Below, in pieces: positions 23,089 to 35,429 of a stretch of 64,000 bases of DNA (position 1 is its first letter; every line of letters starts with the position of its first letter). Position numbers and translations under genes: made by a program. The DNA lies in contig CP114484.1 of the NCBI GenBank assembly GCA_027186245.1, forward strand, positions 8,898,001-8,962,000. The letters run 5' to 3'. The notes under the pieces are model-generated. The model searched no databases. It had not been told where the DNA came from and saw only the letters and a list, made by a program, of their open reading frames with translations. This DNA is from Coriaria nepalensis. Its lineage: Eukaryota; Streptophyta; Magnoliopsida; Cucurbitales; Coriariaceae.

Positions 23089-24260
23089 GAAATCTTTTAC
23101 AGAAAATTGTCAGTTCTTGCTCAGTGTTGCTCTAAATGATATTTTTAAATAAGATAAGAAAGTTCTACAGCTCAACCTAATCTAAGAGATTAAATTAAAG
23201 AAAACCCAGAAGTTCAAAAGGAAACAGTGCCCTAAAAAATTTAAGAGTCAAGCTTAAGAAAACGGTATTTTTATTACCTGGAATGAATATGGACAAAGAA
23301 ATTAATACATAGCTACAGGTGTCGCTCAAAACCACAATCACAGGATCTGGATATTCTCAAGAAGAAAAGAACATCAGATATTGTAGTTTATGAACACTTT
23401 CTAAGCTGATCTTAATTATACATTTGAAAATATTTTCTTGAAAAAAGAAGGAAGAAAAAGACATGCCCGCTGTGGGTTTTTGTTTAGTAGCGGTAAGATG
23501 GATAAGTGAGACTGAGAGAGAGATTGTAAAAGTAAGAGTGTTTCTTTACAGAGCATGGACCAGAGTATAATATTCTGGTACCACATCGAAGAAAGTAGAT
23601 ACCCAATAAAAGTGATGTTTGCGGGTTGTGGCGTGACTAAAGAATGCCTATAGTTTATTTATCCCATAAATCTCTAATTAGCTAACATATTAAAAACTTA
23701 ATATCCATCACGGAATGGAATCAGCTACCCTCCATTTCTTCTGTTATCACTGTGGAAAATACTGATGACAAAAGAAGAAAAAAAATGAAAAATCTAAAAT
23801 TCAGTCTAATCCCTAAATCTGACGGTTCTTAATCCTAAACTACATAATTCTTAGACGTAATCTAGCGATATAAGAAAACAAACAAAATTCGAACGTAAAG
23901 AGTACAGATATTGAATTGAAATTTGAAGGTGATCTCAATCCAGAACAGAGCAGATTGTGTGTGAAAGTGAAACAGGGAAAAGGGGGAAAGGGAAGCACCA
24001 TTTTTTTCTTTCTTCGTACGAGTCAAAAATGTCCGAAATTTTCAGTAAACACGATATGTGAATTCAAAGGATTGAAAAAGCATGCATGAATGAGGCTCAA
24101 AATGGAAAAGTCGGATTAAAATTAGTCTTCGGACCTTGATTTCAGGTGCGAATCATCTCATCGCGATAGCTCGCTGAACAGAGCTACTACTCCTCTGTGA
24201 AAATGGCCGCCCTGCGCACGAAATAGCAAATGAATCTTTTGTATTGGCTTGAGAAATGGG
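23089..24260 (-). promoter_or_regulatory. 5' leader and promoter side of the NPF8 gene
   Basis: No other gene is visible here. A good donor on the minus strand (ATTCCAG/GTAATAAAA, near 23278) suggests at least one intron in the 5' leader. The leader probably begins between about 23500 and 24200. The exact start and a TATA box were not settled. Confidence 0.4.
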
Positions 24261-24912
24261 AATCGAGCAATACATAGAGTATGCCATTCAAGCCTGTACC
24301 TGGACACATGCTACAATTTCTTGTATATCATATATGCAATGCGAAGTAATAAATAATAAAAATAATGGGTTTTAAGGTATCTTTTTCTTTGTATATATGT
24401 TTAATATAAATAAAATATATAAAAATAATATTTAGTAATTATAAATAATAAGTTGATTTCTCCATGTCACTCTAAGTAGAGTCAGGATAATGGGAAGTTT
24501 TGAATAGTCTGCAGTGTGAAAGGGAGAAATATTGGGCAGCCAACATGTTGCGTATAGAACGCTTCTCCAGCCTTCGAAAACGACAAAAATATTGACTTGA
24601 ATATAATGTTCACCATCCAGTCTTTCTTTTATTTTTTTGTCCATTTATATATTTCGTTTTCAATCCGAAAAATACTTTATTAATCACAAATCTCTCCAAA
24701 TTATATAATATATATAATAAGATGTTTTTTTTTTTTGGGTATATAAAAGATGATTTAGAGAGCAAGGTGCAACAATGGTTCAGAAGTAAATTTACAAGTG
24801 TTTCTAACAATTTAAAGTTAATGTGCATAATCTTATCATTAAATTTATAAGATCAAGTAAGTCTTTATAAATTTTAAAAGGTATTTATCATGATCAAAAA
24901 TCGATCGTAATT
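24261..24912. other. AT-rich spacer
   Basis: Non-coding AT-rich DNA with T runs and AT dinucleotide stretches. Short frames occur but none has family similarity. Confidence 0.5.
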
Positions 24913-26147
24913 GATGTATGATCCTATTATTAAATTTATAGGATTATTAAGTAAGGTTTTATAATAATATTTTTGTAAAATATATGTGTATAAATATATA
25001 TATATATAACCAACATTTTTATAAGAATTTTTATAAAATATGATAATGAATATATATATATATATATATTTTGAAATTAATTTGAATAATGTTATATAAA
25101 ATGATTTTATTATTTACATTAAAATTTATGTGCAAGCTGATTATATTCAACATAACAACCTTAACGGTTCACTCAAGTCCTATACAAACTATTAAGGTGG
25201 ACTACAAAATACTAAAATTTCAGATAACCTGAATAGAAATAGTCAAAACAAATATCCACTCCTTTACTTATATCTGATGTGCTAGACTGAGTATGATCAG
25301 TTATCTAGAAGAGAAAAAATTTAAATAAATGAATGAATCGAAAGCTCAACAAATAAATATGATATAATTACGTTTAAGGGATAAGTCTTCTTATTAAAAT
25401 ATACATAACCATGAAATGAATGCTTAATTAATACTTTCATACCCTCATATAATAATATTTTCAAAGAATATCCATATTTGTAAACTAACAAATTATTGAG
25501 CAATATTTCACATCGTGACCACGTCACCATATGCGTATAGCTCACCCCAATACGACATAATATAAGTCGTTAAAGATATAAATTACCCTGCCATATATGG
25601 CTAGAATGATAATAACATGTCTTATCCGGCTATATAAAATATCTTGCCATATATGACTATAACAATATTTCTGTGTGGAGCTTTGCACACGTCATATTCA
25701 TATAACAGATCAAGGTGCACAAAGCCTATCAACATTACAAATAGCTACAATTATTCTGACGATTTTCAAATAATCTAACAATACATACCTTCATATCACC
25801 TTTGTTTCTATAAGCACAAACATATTTGTCATCAATCATATGATTCACTCATACTTTTATTAAGAGTCCATGTATATACTATAAAATACGAATATAATTT
25901 ACAATCAATATGCAACTTAGTTTCTTATACGCTTGTCCTGCTTAATGCATACCTTTCAAATAACTTTTTAAACCAAGTTTTTCATGCAATAAATATCAAT
26001 AAAGGAAATCAAGTAAAATATATATTATTTAAACAAATCTTAGCCAACCAAATATAGTTATATAAATTGAATAAATTCAATCATCATCTAAAATTTAAAA
26101 TACTTTTACGTAATTATTTAATATTTACTCACAGTGGGATACGTCAA
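24913..26147 (+). repeat. Interspersed repeat R, copy 1 (about 1.2 kb, class unknown)
   Basis: This aligns along nearly its full length with 46848-47993. Shared landmarks include AATATCCATATTTGTAAACT, AACAAATTATTGAGCAATAT, GATAATAACATG, the GCACACGTCATATTCATATA block, AAGAGTCCATGTATA, and the end TACTCACAGTGGGATAC against TACTTATAGTGAGATAC. An (AT)n tract lies inside. There is no coding frame. It may be an LTR or a non-autonomous element; its true ends are not established. Confidence 0.7.
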
Positions 26148-27025
26148 AATATCAAGGTGGACCACAAAATACCAAAATTTCAAGCAACCTGAATAAGAAT
26201 GGTCAAAACAAATATCCACTCTTTTACTTATATCTAGGGGTGAGGAAAAAAAAAACCGCACCGACCGAAACCAATTTTCTGGTTGGTTTTGGTCAGTTTA
26301 TTTACCATAAATCTAGTTTCGGTCGGTGTACCGACAGAAAAATGTTTCAAGAAAACCAGTTTCCTATTTTTCGGTCAGTTTCGGTGCACCAACCGAAAAT
26401 TTAAATCATATTTATTTTATATTTTTTATAACAAAAATCCTAAATTCCTAACGTCATTCTCTTCTTCAGTTCTTCTTGCAGCACTAAAATTCTCTCTCAA
26501 TCAGACGCCACGACTTGGGATTCTGCGAGCCACCACCGCCCAATTCCCACTACCTATGATTGTAACCCACCATCTCCGACAATCTTTATCGTCGACGGCA
26601 ACATAAATTTTAACACCACAACACGTATTCTCTTCTACTTCCTCCTTATGAGGTGTGATGGAAGAAAACCATTAGGTTTTTTTCCCCTTTAATAGTGTGT
26701 AGTATTGCACATGATACTCAACGGGTCAAACCCTTCGACCCTTCATTCCTCTCTTATCTGTTTTAGCATATTTAAGTTTACTCGAAGGGTCGTACCCCTT
26801 CGACCAAATCAGTGAAAAATCGGTTCAATCACATTTTTCGGTGTTTCGGTTTTGGTTTCACAAAAAATCAACTGATGGTCATCCTTACTTATATCCGATC
26901 TGTTGGACCGAGTATGATCAATTATCTAGAAGAAAAAATTTTTAAATAAAATAATGAGTCAAAGGCTTAATGAATAAATATTATATAATTACGTCTATGT
27001 GATAAGTCTTCTTATTTATAGTATT
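26148..27025 (+). repeat. Interspersed repeat R, partial copy 2, interrupted by a hAT MITE
   Basis: After the end of copy 1 the sequence jumps back to an internal point of R (TATCAAGGTGGACCACAAAA, compare 25190-25210) and runs to TTACTTATATC. After the MITE it resumes with CTTATATCCGATCTG and continues to ATAAGTCTTCTTA, where copy 1 continues but this copy ends. Confidence 0.65.
26235..26887. mobile_element. hAT-type MITE inserted in repeat R
   Basis: This 653 bp element starts TAGGGGTGAGGAAAAAA and ends GGTCATCCTTA. The ends form short inverted repeats (TAGGGGTGA against TAAGGATGA). An exact 8-base target duplication, CTTATATC, lies at 26227-26234 and 26888-26895, and the uninterrupted site is kept in copy 1 of R near 25268. 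The ACCGACCGAAACCAA and TTCGGTGTTTCGGTTTTGG stretches near the ends are typical of plant hAT-derived MITEs. It has no transposase. Confidence 0.85.
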
Positions 27026-27159
27026 TACTTTTGATTTACATGTCTTTATTATTTTATTATTATTTGCTTATGTAGAAATGAAATGGGCTACCAAGCCAGA
27101 TTTACAAATGTGTCTTCAGTAATTAGTATTATATATATATATATATATTTTTTTTTTTT

Positions 27160-27896
27160 TGTTGACGTAGATTTTTGTCCGTTACAAAGAGCTCTACAAT
27201 CCACAGTATGTCCCAAAGATCTGCTCCTACACTCACTAACAAATTGCGGCCGAGGTGGTGGTCGGCTAATCCCGCTCCGATGCTCTAGTTAGTTTTCTAA
27301 AGGGATAATAGGGTAATATTGAAAATATTTATAATTCTCTTAGGAATTTTTCATTACCTCTTACTGTCAAGACATTTGATTTTTATACTTGGTTTAAGCT
27401 GGGAGGCTCCCGACAGTTTTATACGTTTCGCCCCCTCATTTCTCTACACTCTGCTCTATGAAGGGTGTCAGCACCTTACAATCTGACATAGTAGGGATCT
27501 GCTCCCCACTCACTTGTCCTTCTGGTTAGTAAGGCGTCACCCCAGTCTGATATCTTCCAAGGCACCTCAACCCACAACAACGCCACCCTTGTTTGACATA
27601 CCAAGGACAAGGTCTCCACTCAAGTGTTAGTTGTTTTCCACATGTCCACTTGTTCACTCATATTGCCAACATCTAAGCTGAGCGAGGAAATATCTGGCTC
27701 AACCTCAACATCTTCTTGAGACTTTTCGCCTCGTCAAAATATGGAAAATCGAACCGATGCCACCTCAGATTTTTCGTACCTCAGCCTTAGATATTATCTA
27801 CATTCAATACTCTATTTCTACAATCTTAGCCTAACGAGGTTGAGCCTCAGTCTCTAAGGATGCCCAGCTGAGGTTCTCCCGGAATTGGGTATAACA
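27160..27896 (-). repeat. 3' LTR of the Tat element
   Basis: Read on the plus strand it runs from TGTTGACGTAG to GGGTATAACA, with the TG...CA ends of LTRs. It matches 36954-37687 over nearly its whole length, with shared blocks such as CCACAGTATGTCCCAAAGAT and GGATAATAGGGTAATATTGA. Confidence 0.85.
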
Positions 27897-28305
27897 ATTA
27901 GCGCCTTGACACGTAATCTCATTCCATGAGTCGCGTGTCATTTTGACCACTATTTCGACTAACAAGCTCATGTCTCATCCAACCGACCCCCATCAATACC
28001 GAGGGATGTGAAAGGATGCACGCTGGTGCCTTAAATGTACCTTGATTTGTGCTCGTCGTTATCCGTGATGATCTCTAGAAACTTGACACGTGGATTAGGC
28101 CAGCATACATACTCAACCGTCGCATCCATTCTCCTTGCCCCTTCCCATTAAAAGCTCCCTTTCCCCCATTTCCTTCTTTCTTATAAGTTTTCCTACTCTC
28201 CATTCTCCATTACTCTCAACCTTTCTACCTTTTGCGAAATCTGCTGCACTTCACCGCTACATCCACCGTCGTGAGCCACCATGTGCACTCACTACTCCAT
28301 CCACT

Positions 28306-30764
28306 ATGTCTGACAGAGCAAGTAAGTTATCTCCTCTCTCTGCATTTTCCTCCATTTTTGCGAATTTCCACATTTTCTCCAATTGTTCTTCATTTTCTAT
28401 GAATGTTCTTGCTTTGGATTCTTTCCTGCTTTTAATTTTCTTTTGAAAGTTGTGTTTTGATCAAAATAAACCTTGGAACTGACCTCATAGGTGTTTTACA
28501 TTATTTTAAGGCTTAGGACTTCTATTCTTCACCTTACACATCCAACACTTAGATGAATTTTGAATTCCCAACTGACCCTAGAATCCTGTTCAGCCATACT
28601 ATGCATTTCTCAATACCTAGGAAATTCACCCTCTTGACTGACATTAGGATTACCTTCGGTCATTCTGCTCCTCAAGACCTCTCAACACTTTAGATATATA
28701 TTCACTTTTTTGGCTAAGCTTAGGATCACTTCAGCTTTTTAGACTAGATCTTCATCCACTACGGATCTCTGACCTTAGGCTGACACATTCTCCTCTTATG
28801 GTTTGGTACATCCAAGATGGATAAGCTAAGGAAGGTTCAGCATAAACCGAAGAAGAAAATAAAGGGGGCAGTTCGGCCTCAGGCAGATCACTACAGAGAA
28901 GTCACTTCTACCTTCAACGAAGATGATCATTTCCACATCCTATTGGAGTATGACGTCTCAACTTACATCAACATATGAGTTCCTGAGGAGTACGAGCGAA
29001 TATCTTCAGTGGGCGCTGATGGATCCGGGGAAAGGACTGTCTATTTGGACATGTTTACTTGGGGGTTTAGGGTACCCTTACATCCAGTCATCCATTCCCT
29101 CTTATACATATGGGGGCTGGCCCAAGGTCAGCTAGTTCCCAACGCATGGAGAACTATGCTAGGTTTATTCGTTTTGTGTTTTGAGGAGACTGGGCACGCC
29201 CATCGCAGCAGCTTCTTCCATTCACTTATAAGTCTGAGCCGGAGTAACCAAGGATGGTATTACAATACGTTAGAGAAAGAGAAACCCAGATCTGGACTCC
29301 CTCAAGCTAACAAATTCTAGAAAGAGAAATGGTTCATCCTAACGGAGAAATGGCAGTGCCCTGCTTGTTACTATTCCATTTGCATCGAGTTTGAAGAAAA
29401 ATGCATGCCGAAGACATAGCTACTTCTCTCTGAGATGGATGAGATGGTTTGGGAAGCCATCATAAACAAGCCCGAGGAGGAAAGAAACTTTAGGGTAATT
29501 ATAACATTAGAGCGTCTGACTAACTACGTCTTAGTCTGTGCCGACCTCCCTCTAGAAATCGATCTCCTATATACCATTCCCCAATCTGAATTGAGGGCTC
29601 TCCCTCATGCTAAGCTTTTTTCTAACCTTTGCTTTTATTAAGTGTTTTTTGAATTATAACACTTAGCATCTTTTTGCAGAAAATGTCTCCCAGGCCGAGG
29701 TTGCTGCTCTAAATAACCGGAAATATTTGGAGCGTAAGGAGAAGTGAGAAGCCAAGGCCGCCTCTAAGAGAAACAAGGACTATCACTCCCGACGGGTCCA
29801 GAAAAAAGGAACTGCACCGAGACACTACCTGTGAGGGTGGACATGTTAAGCTCCTCAGCCCCCTTCTTGGTCGATCTTCCTCAAACCACTGTTGTTGCCC
29901 TAGTGGCTACTCCTCCCCGGGTCATGCCTTCTTCCTCATCACCCCTTTCTTGGTGCACATCCATGTTGGCCTTTTTGACTCAAAAGTCTAGGTCAGGCCT
30001 CAGCTGGAGCCTTGGATCAGCGAGGGTTCCCTTATAGATTTTCTGAAAGAAATAGCAAATCTGTATTTGATGTTCTAGGCTCTTCGGCTAGTAGCTCTTC
30101 CACTCCTGGAAGTCTAAGAGATTTTGAGCGCCAGCATCGCTATGGTAAGCCATTTATTTTTCACCATTGTGCTATATCTTACTTACTTGCTGCATTTCCT
30201 AACTTATTTATTTCTTCTTAGTGCCATATTACCTCACCCGTTGTGGGGGCCTTAGTTCAAACCTTCCAGCAGGAGGAGGTTGAACGGCTGCGATCCGAGA
30301 ATGAGAAATTGAAGCAAAGCACTCTCTCCTCGGTTCAACAAGTGAAGGAGTTGTCTTATGAGAAAAACTAACTTTCAAAAGGTATCACAAGGAGGTTGAC
30401 CTCAAGAAAGCTGATGCGGTTAAGCTTCAGAAAGCTCATGCTCAACTATAGAGCAGCCAAGCTGAACTTGAGGGACTCCTGAAGTCCTACATATCAAGAG
30501 TGCCGCTATAGCTGAGTATCTCGAGTCTAACGAGTTCTTAGCACTTTAGTCCGAGATCAGCGAAAAAGGCCTTTTGTCATGCCTCGCTGTGGTTGAGCTG
30601 AAGTTCCCTTCCATCAACATGGGCGAAATTGCACTTCCTATGGATGAGGACTCTACGGGCGAGGCTAATGAAGTTGAGGTTGCTCCGGTGGCTACAACCA
30701 CAGAAGTGGTGGCTCCCGAAGATGAGGCATCCCACCCTTCTACTATTGCTGATCCGCAGACTTA
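28306..30764 (+). pseudogene. Additional plus-strand ORF of the Tat element (putative gypsy-type transposon domain), decayed
   Basis: This reading frame runs opposite to gag-pol. It may start with a short exon at 28306 (ATGTCTGACAGAGCAA before GTAAGTTATC). The body from about 28815 includes TWGFRVPLHPVIHSLLYIWG, LAQGQLVPNAWRTMLGLFVL and YYNTLEKEK, which resemble the putative gypsy-type transposon domain (as I recall, PF04195) found in plant Tat elements. The last open stretch (30574-30765) ends in an acidic tail and TAG. Stops (for example near 28977 and 29318) break it. A pyrimidine-rich, ATTAAAAG-containing stretch near 28140 may be its old promoter. Confidence 0.65.
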
Positions 30765-31054
30765 GTCTCTCTCCCTCTCTCTTTTTTTTTTTTTTTGAAG
30801 TTTCATTTGTATGAGAACTTGTAATCAAATTTCACCTTAATGAATACTTTTCTATAATTTCTTTTACTCCTCCAATACTTAGTCTATTTTTCCCTCTTTT
30901 TTAAAAACTGAACACGTAAGGGTTAAGATTATCAAATAAAATAAACGCAAGTATTGGAATAAACTCAAGTATTAGGCTACTGTGCTCATTTCATCATCAC
31001 CACATAACCTTTTCAAGTGACGTTGAGCACTCGATAGCGTTTCGAGTTGCTGAT

Positions 31055-31262
31055 GCTGAGCCCCTATTGGGTGCTCAGATCTCTTTTACCTTGGACGTGA
31101 AATAAGTGTTCCAAGTTGTTGATGTTGAGCTCTTATCGGGTGCTCAGATCTCTTTTTCCTTGGACGCTAAATAAACATTCTAAGTTATTGATGTTAAGCC
31201 CCTATCGGGTGCTCAGATCTCTTTTACCTTGGATGCCAAATAAGCGTTCCAAGTTGTGCTTT
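31055..31262. repeat. Three tandem copies of a 68-69 bp unit in the Tat element
   Basis: GGGTGCTCAGATCTCTTTT recurs three times, near 31069, 31138 and 31207, each time followed by CCTTGGA and a version of AAATAAGCGTTCCAAGTT. The array lies between the additional frame and the integrase end. Tandem repeats in this region are common in Tat elements. Confidence 0.85.
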
Positions 31263-31444
31263 CTAATTATATATGCTAACAAACATTCTTTCCATCATTA
31301 AGTGTTTGAGAATCCCATGATCGACCTTATATGGTCAGTAATACAAGTCTTACGCTAGCCCTCACCTTCATCCACACTTTCTTGAGGATAGACCTAAAGG
31401 TTCTCTAAGTTCCACGAATGTGAGAGCTCTTTCCCTACTTGATT

Positions 31445-32400
31445 CTAAAGTCTGTAAGTTCCTAGCCTAATTTCATAGACAACCATATACGGTCCTTCCC
31501 ACTTTGGTTTCAAAGGACCCATATGCATGGGGTTAACAACCTTCCTAAAGATCAAGTCACCCATACGTATCGGTCGAGGTCGAACTCCCTTGTTGTAATG
31601 ACGCTCCCTGATCTGGGCTTCTTCCCTTGTTTCCTCGAGCAAGTCAAGGACTCTATTAGGACCATACTATTATCTTGTTTGATAAAGGACAACCTTCTAT
31701 ATGAGGGAAGACTTGTCTTTGATGGCACTATGGCTGCAGTCCTGAAGGTAAGGCTGAAAAGGGTTTCCCCCATCGCAGTCTGAGGAGTGGTGCAAATGGC
31801 CTATAATACCAAGGGAAGCTCATCTGCCCAGCTTTTTCTACCCTCCTCCAACCTCTTCTTTTGCAAGTTTTTGATAACCTTGTTAGTTGCTTCTACTTGG
31901 CCAGTTGCCTTAGGATGATAAGGGGAGGAGATGAAATGCATGATCCTCAGATCGATACAAAATTTTTTGAAATTTTGATTGTCAAACTGCCTATCATTAT
32001 CGGTGACGGTGCTCTGTGGTATTCCAAATCTACATATGATGTTCTTCCATAAAAACTTAGTTGTTACTGCCTCGGTGATCATTGTCAAGGCCTCGGCCTC
32101 AATCCACTTGGTGAAGTAGTCAATGGCTATTATAGCATATTTCTTCTACTTTGCCCCCTACACCAATGGTCTAATAAGGTATATTCTCTACCTTGCAAAT
32201 GGCCAATGGCTGTTTACTGAGGTTAACTCCACAGGTGGTTTTCTGGGAATACTAGCGTGAATGTTATAGTCCCTACATCGTTTGCTGTGACACCTGGCAT
32301 CCCTCATCATGGTAGGCTAGAAGAACCCTGCCTCATTAGCTTCAAGACTGTGGCATGCCCGGATGAGTGACTTGCGCACACCCATTCGTGAATTTCTCTC
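31445..32400 (-). pseudogene. Tat element integrase region
   Basis: In coding order (high to low coordinates) there is a zinc-finger side with YHSKRCRDYN-like residues near 32270, then the IAIDYFTKWIEAEAL segment near 32100. The core follows with ICRFGIPQSTVTDNDRQF, ISSPYHPKATGQVEATNKVI and SWADELPLVL (32088-31801). The C-terminal part with GDLIFRKV and KWEGPYMVVYEI lies at 31642-31445. This enzyme once joined the element's DNA to the host genome. Stops separate the parts. Confidence 0.85.
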
Positions 32401-32780
32401 AGCAATAATTTCTTTTCATTTTCTGAGACACACCTCATTATTAGTTGGGAATACCCTCTGCAAAATAGCACGTCCTCTACCATGACATACCTAGAAGCTT
32501 GAGACCTGATCCTTCTGGCCTCATTCTTAGATGAGGGTAGCTCCCCCTCTATTAAATACTTCTTTATAGCTCATATCCATCCCTCATCCTCCAGTGCCAT
32601 CACTTCAATTTCTTTGGAGATACTGGGAACATCAAGATATCATCTCAAAGCTGTGATAGGGAGATCAGCATGCGGCAAAGTTGTCAGTTTCTCTAGTGCA
32701 TCAGCGTCAGTGTTTGCACCTCTTGGGATGTACTTTATCTCGTAATTATTGAATCACTTTAGCACTGTTTCATAAATCTT

Positions 32781-34301
32781 CTAGTAGGCCCTCATTTTTT
32801 CGGACTTTGCTTCAAATTCTCCCTGTACTTGCGAGACCACTACTTGAGAATCACTGTATATACTAATCCGCACTGCTCCTACTTCTCTTATAAGCCTCAA
32901 ACCTGCCAGGAGCGCTTCATACTCAGCCTCATTATTTGAAGCTTTGAAGCGAAACCTGAGCACGTATTCGATCTTTCTTCCCTCAAGAGAAATGAGGATC
33001 GACTCAGCTTCACAACTTCTTTATTTACCGCCACATCTACCTGCAATGTCTAGTAGGGTGGTCGAAGCTCCTTCTCAGTATCAACACTGACTTCCCCTCT
33101 TTTTTCTATGTTTGCTAGACCCTCATTGGAGAACTCTAAAATGAATTCGGCTAGGGTCTGAGCCTTAATCGCGGCTCAAGGCTTATAGGATATGTCAAAT
33201 TCTTCTAGCTCAACAAACCACTTCAGTAGCCTTTCTAAGGTATCAGGGTTTTGAAGGATCTGTTTAAGTGGAAGGTCAGTCACCACTACAATAGGATGAG
33301 CCTAAAAGTATAGCCTCAATTTCCTCGCAGCCACAACTAACGCGAAAATAGCCTTATCAGCATGTGGATACCACCCCTCCGCCTCACTCATTACTTTACT
33401 TGTGTAATACACTGATTTATGCTCCCCCTCTTCTTCCTTCATAAGTACTGAACTCACCACCACTCTACTTACTGCTATATAAAGGCTCAATTCTTCTCCC
33501 ACTTCCGGTTTATTTAATATGGGAATGGATGTCAGATACCTCTTCAGCTCTTTGAAGGCCATATCACAGTCTTCATTCCATCCCTTCGTGTTGGAGCACT
33601 TTAGCGATTTGAAGAATGGGAGGCATTTATCAGCCGAGCGACTGATGAATCGACTCAATGCAGCAATTCTTCCTATTAGGGCTTGAATTTCATTTTTTGT
33701 CTGTAGGGCCTTCAGACTGATGATGCCTGTATCTTTTCTGGATTAGCCTCAATCCCCCTCTGGTGCACTATGTACCCTAGGAATTTGCCCGAATCGACTC
33801 TGAATGCACACTTCTCAGGATTTAGCTTCATCCCATATTCTTATTCTCTCATTACTCCAAATGTCTCGTCCAAATGCCTCAGATGATCCCTCTTCATTAC
33901 ACTTTTCACTAAAATGTCATCTACATACACCTCCATCGTCTTCCCTAGTTGCTTTCAGAACATGCCATTTACTAGCCTCTAGAAATTCACCCCAGCATTC
34001 TTTAGTCCGAAAGGCATTACATTGTAGCAGTAAGTGCCTTCATCAGTTATTAAATAAGTCTTCTCATGATCTCTCATTCATAGTTTCACCTGGTGGTACC
34101 CTGAGTAAATGTCCATGAAGCTATCAACTCGTACCTTGCTATGACATCCACCATCAGATCTATGTTGGGCAATGAGTAGCTATCCTTAGGGCAAGTATCA
34201 TTCAGGTTCTTGAAGTCCACACATAACCTCCACTTTCCCCCTCCTTTGGACACAAAGACCACATTAGAGAGCCATTTCGGGTATTGGACTTCCCAAATCA
34301 C
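32781..34301 (-). pseudogene. Tat element reverse transcriptase and two RNase H regions
   Basis: RT begins at 34301-34086 with VQYPKWLSNVVFVSKGGGKW, LCVDFKNLNDTCPKDSYSLP, NID. RNase H one lies at 33658-33302 (AFKELKRYLTSIPIL, VSSVLMKEEEGEHKSVYY, YPHADKAIFALVVAARKLR). The second, archaeal-type RNase H lies at 32963-32781 (ASNNEAEYEALLAGLRLIRE, IYSDSQVVVSQVQGEFEAK). Having both RNase H regions places the element in the Tat lineage. The catalytic centre of RT (33700-34080) is broken by stops. Confidence 0.87.
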
Positions 34302-34736
34302 TCATACTACTATTAACTTCCTTACCTCTTCAACTGCGGCTTTATTTCTCTCCTCATTCTTTGCCTTACCGGCTTTGCTCTAGTTGTAATGTCAAGTTGA
34401 TGTACTATGACATCCTCTTTAATGCTCGTCAGCTCAGAAGTTTCCTATGAAAACACATCTAGGTTTTGCTCTAAGGTCTGAAGGACTATCTAGATTGTTC
34501 TTTGTCAGCTTGGTTCCTATCCTCAGTTTTCTCCCATTGGAAAATTCAACATGTTGAAGGGCCTCTGTTGAGCAAACTCTCAGCTTCCTTCCCTTATCTT
34601 CCTCCCTTTTCACTTCACTTTCAACCCTTTTACACTCGTCCTCGTTAAACGGTTGCACACTATCAACTATATGGACCTCCATGTTTGGGCTGACACTAAC
34701 TTCTATGAGCGAGGTCAGATAACACCTTCTTGAACT

Positions 34737-35420
34737 TTATTGGTTTCCTTTCACAAGTCCCACTCCTTCCTTCATAGGGAACTTCATCATCAGGTGCTTT
34801 GTTGAAATTATAGCCCCTAGGGAGTTAATAGAGGGGCGCCCGAGAATGATGTTATATCCTGATAGAAAGTTGATGATCATGAAGTTTACCATGATCGTAG
34901 ACCTTCGGGACTCCTCGTCGAAAGTCATAGGCAAGCTTATCATTCCCTCGAAATATAGAGACTTCCCCGGGAAACTCGTCAGTGGAGTATTAATAGGCTT
35001 CAGGCTCGCGTTGTTGATGCCCATCTTTCTGAAGGTTGATAATGACTACACGTTCACTGCACTCCCCGAGTCGACCAGAACTTGATGTATTAGAGTGGTT
35101 AAGATGTTGGCCGTGATGACTAAAGCATCATTGTGGGGGTATATAACCCCCTCCTCATCTAAGTGATTGAAGGTAATGTCTAGCGATGTTTTACCCTGAG
35201 GGGTGACCGAGACTGAGAACACTTCAACTTGTGTTAGGCTCCTTAGCCATTTGTTTCTTTGCCAACCCAAGTCTCGCCCCTCAGGTCCCCCAACAATCAC
35301 TTGGATCTCCCCTGCCATGTTCTGATGCCCGAGGTTTTTTTCCCGATGATCATCTTCCCTCTCCTCTCTCATATCCTTTCTTCTTACTCCATTTTGGTTT
35401 CCCATCCTTTCACTATTCAC
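34737..35420 (-). pseudogene. Tat element protease region
   Basis: The aspartic protease motif VLVDSGSAVNV ends the frame at 35420-35046. The next frame (35024-34737) has FLSGYNIILGRPSINSLGAI, the usual second protease motif of gypsy elements. A stop or frameshift separates the two parts. Confidence 0.8.
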
Positions 35421-35429
35421 ATATTTCCC

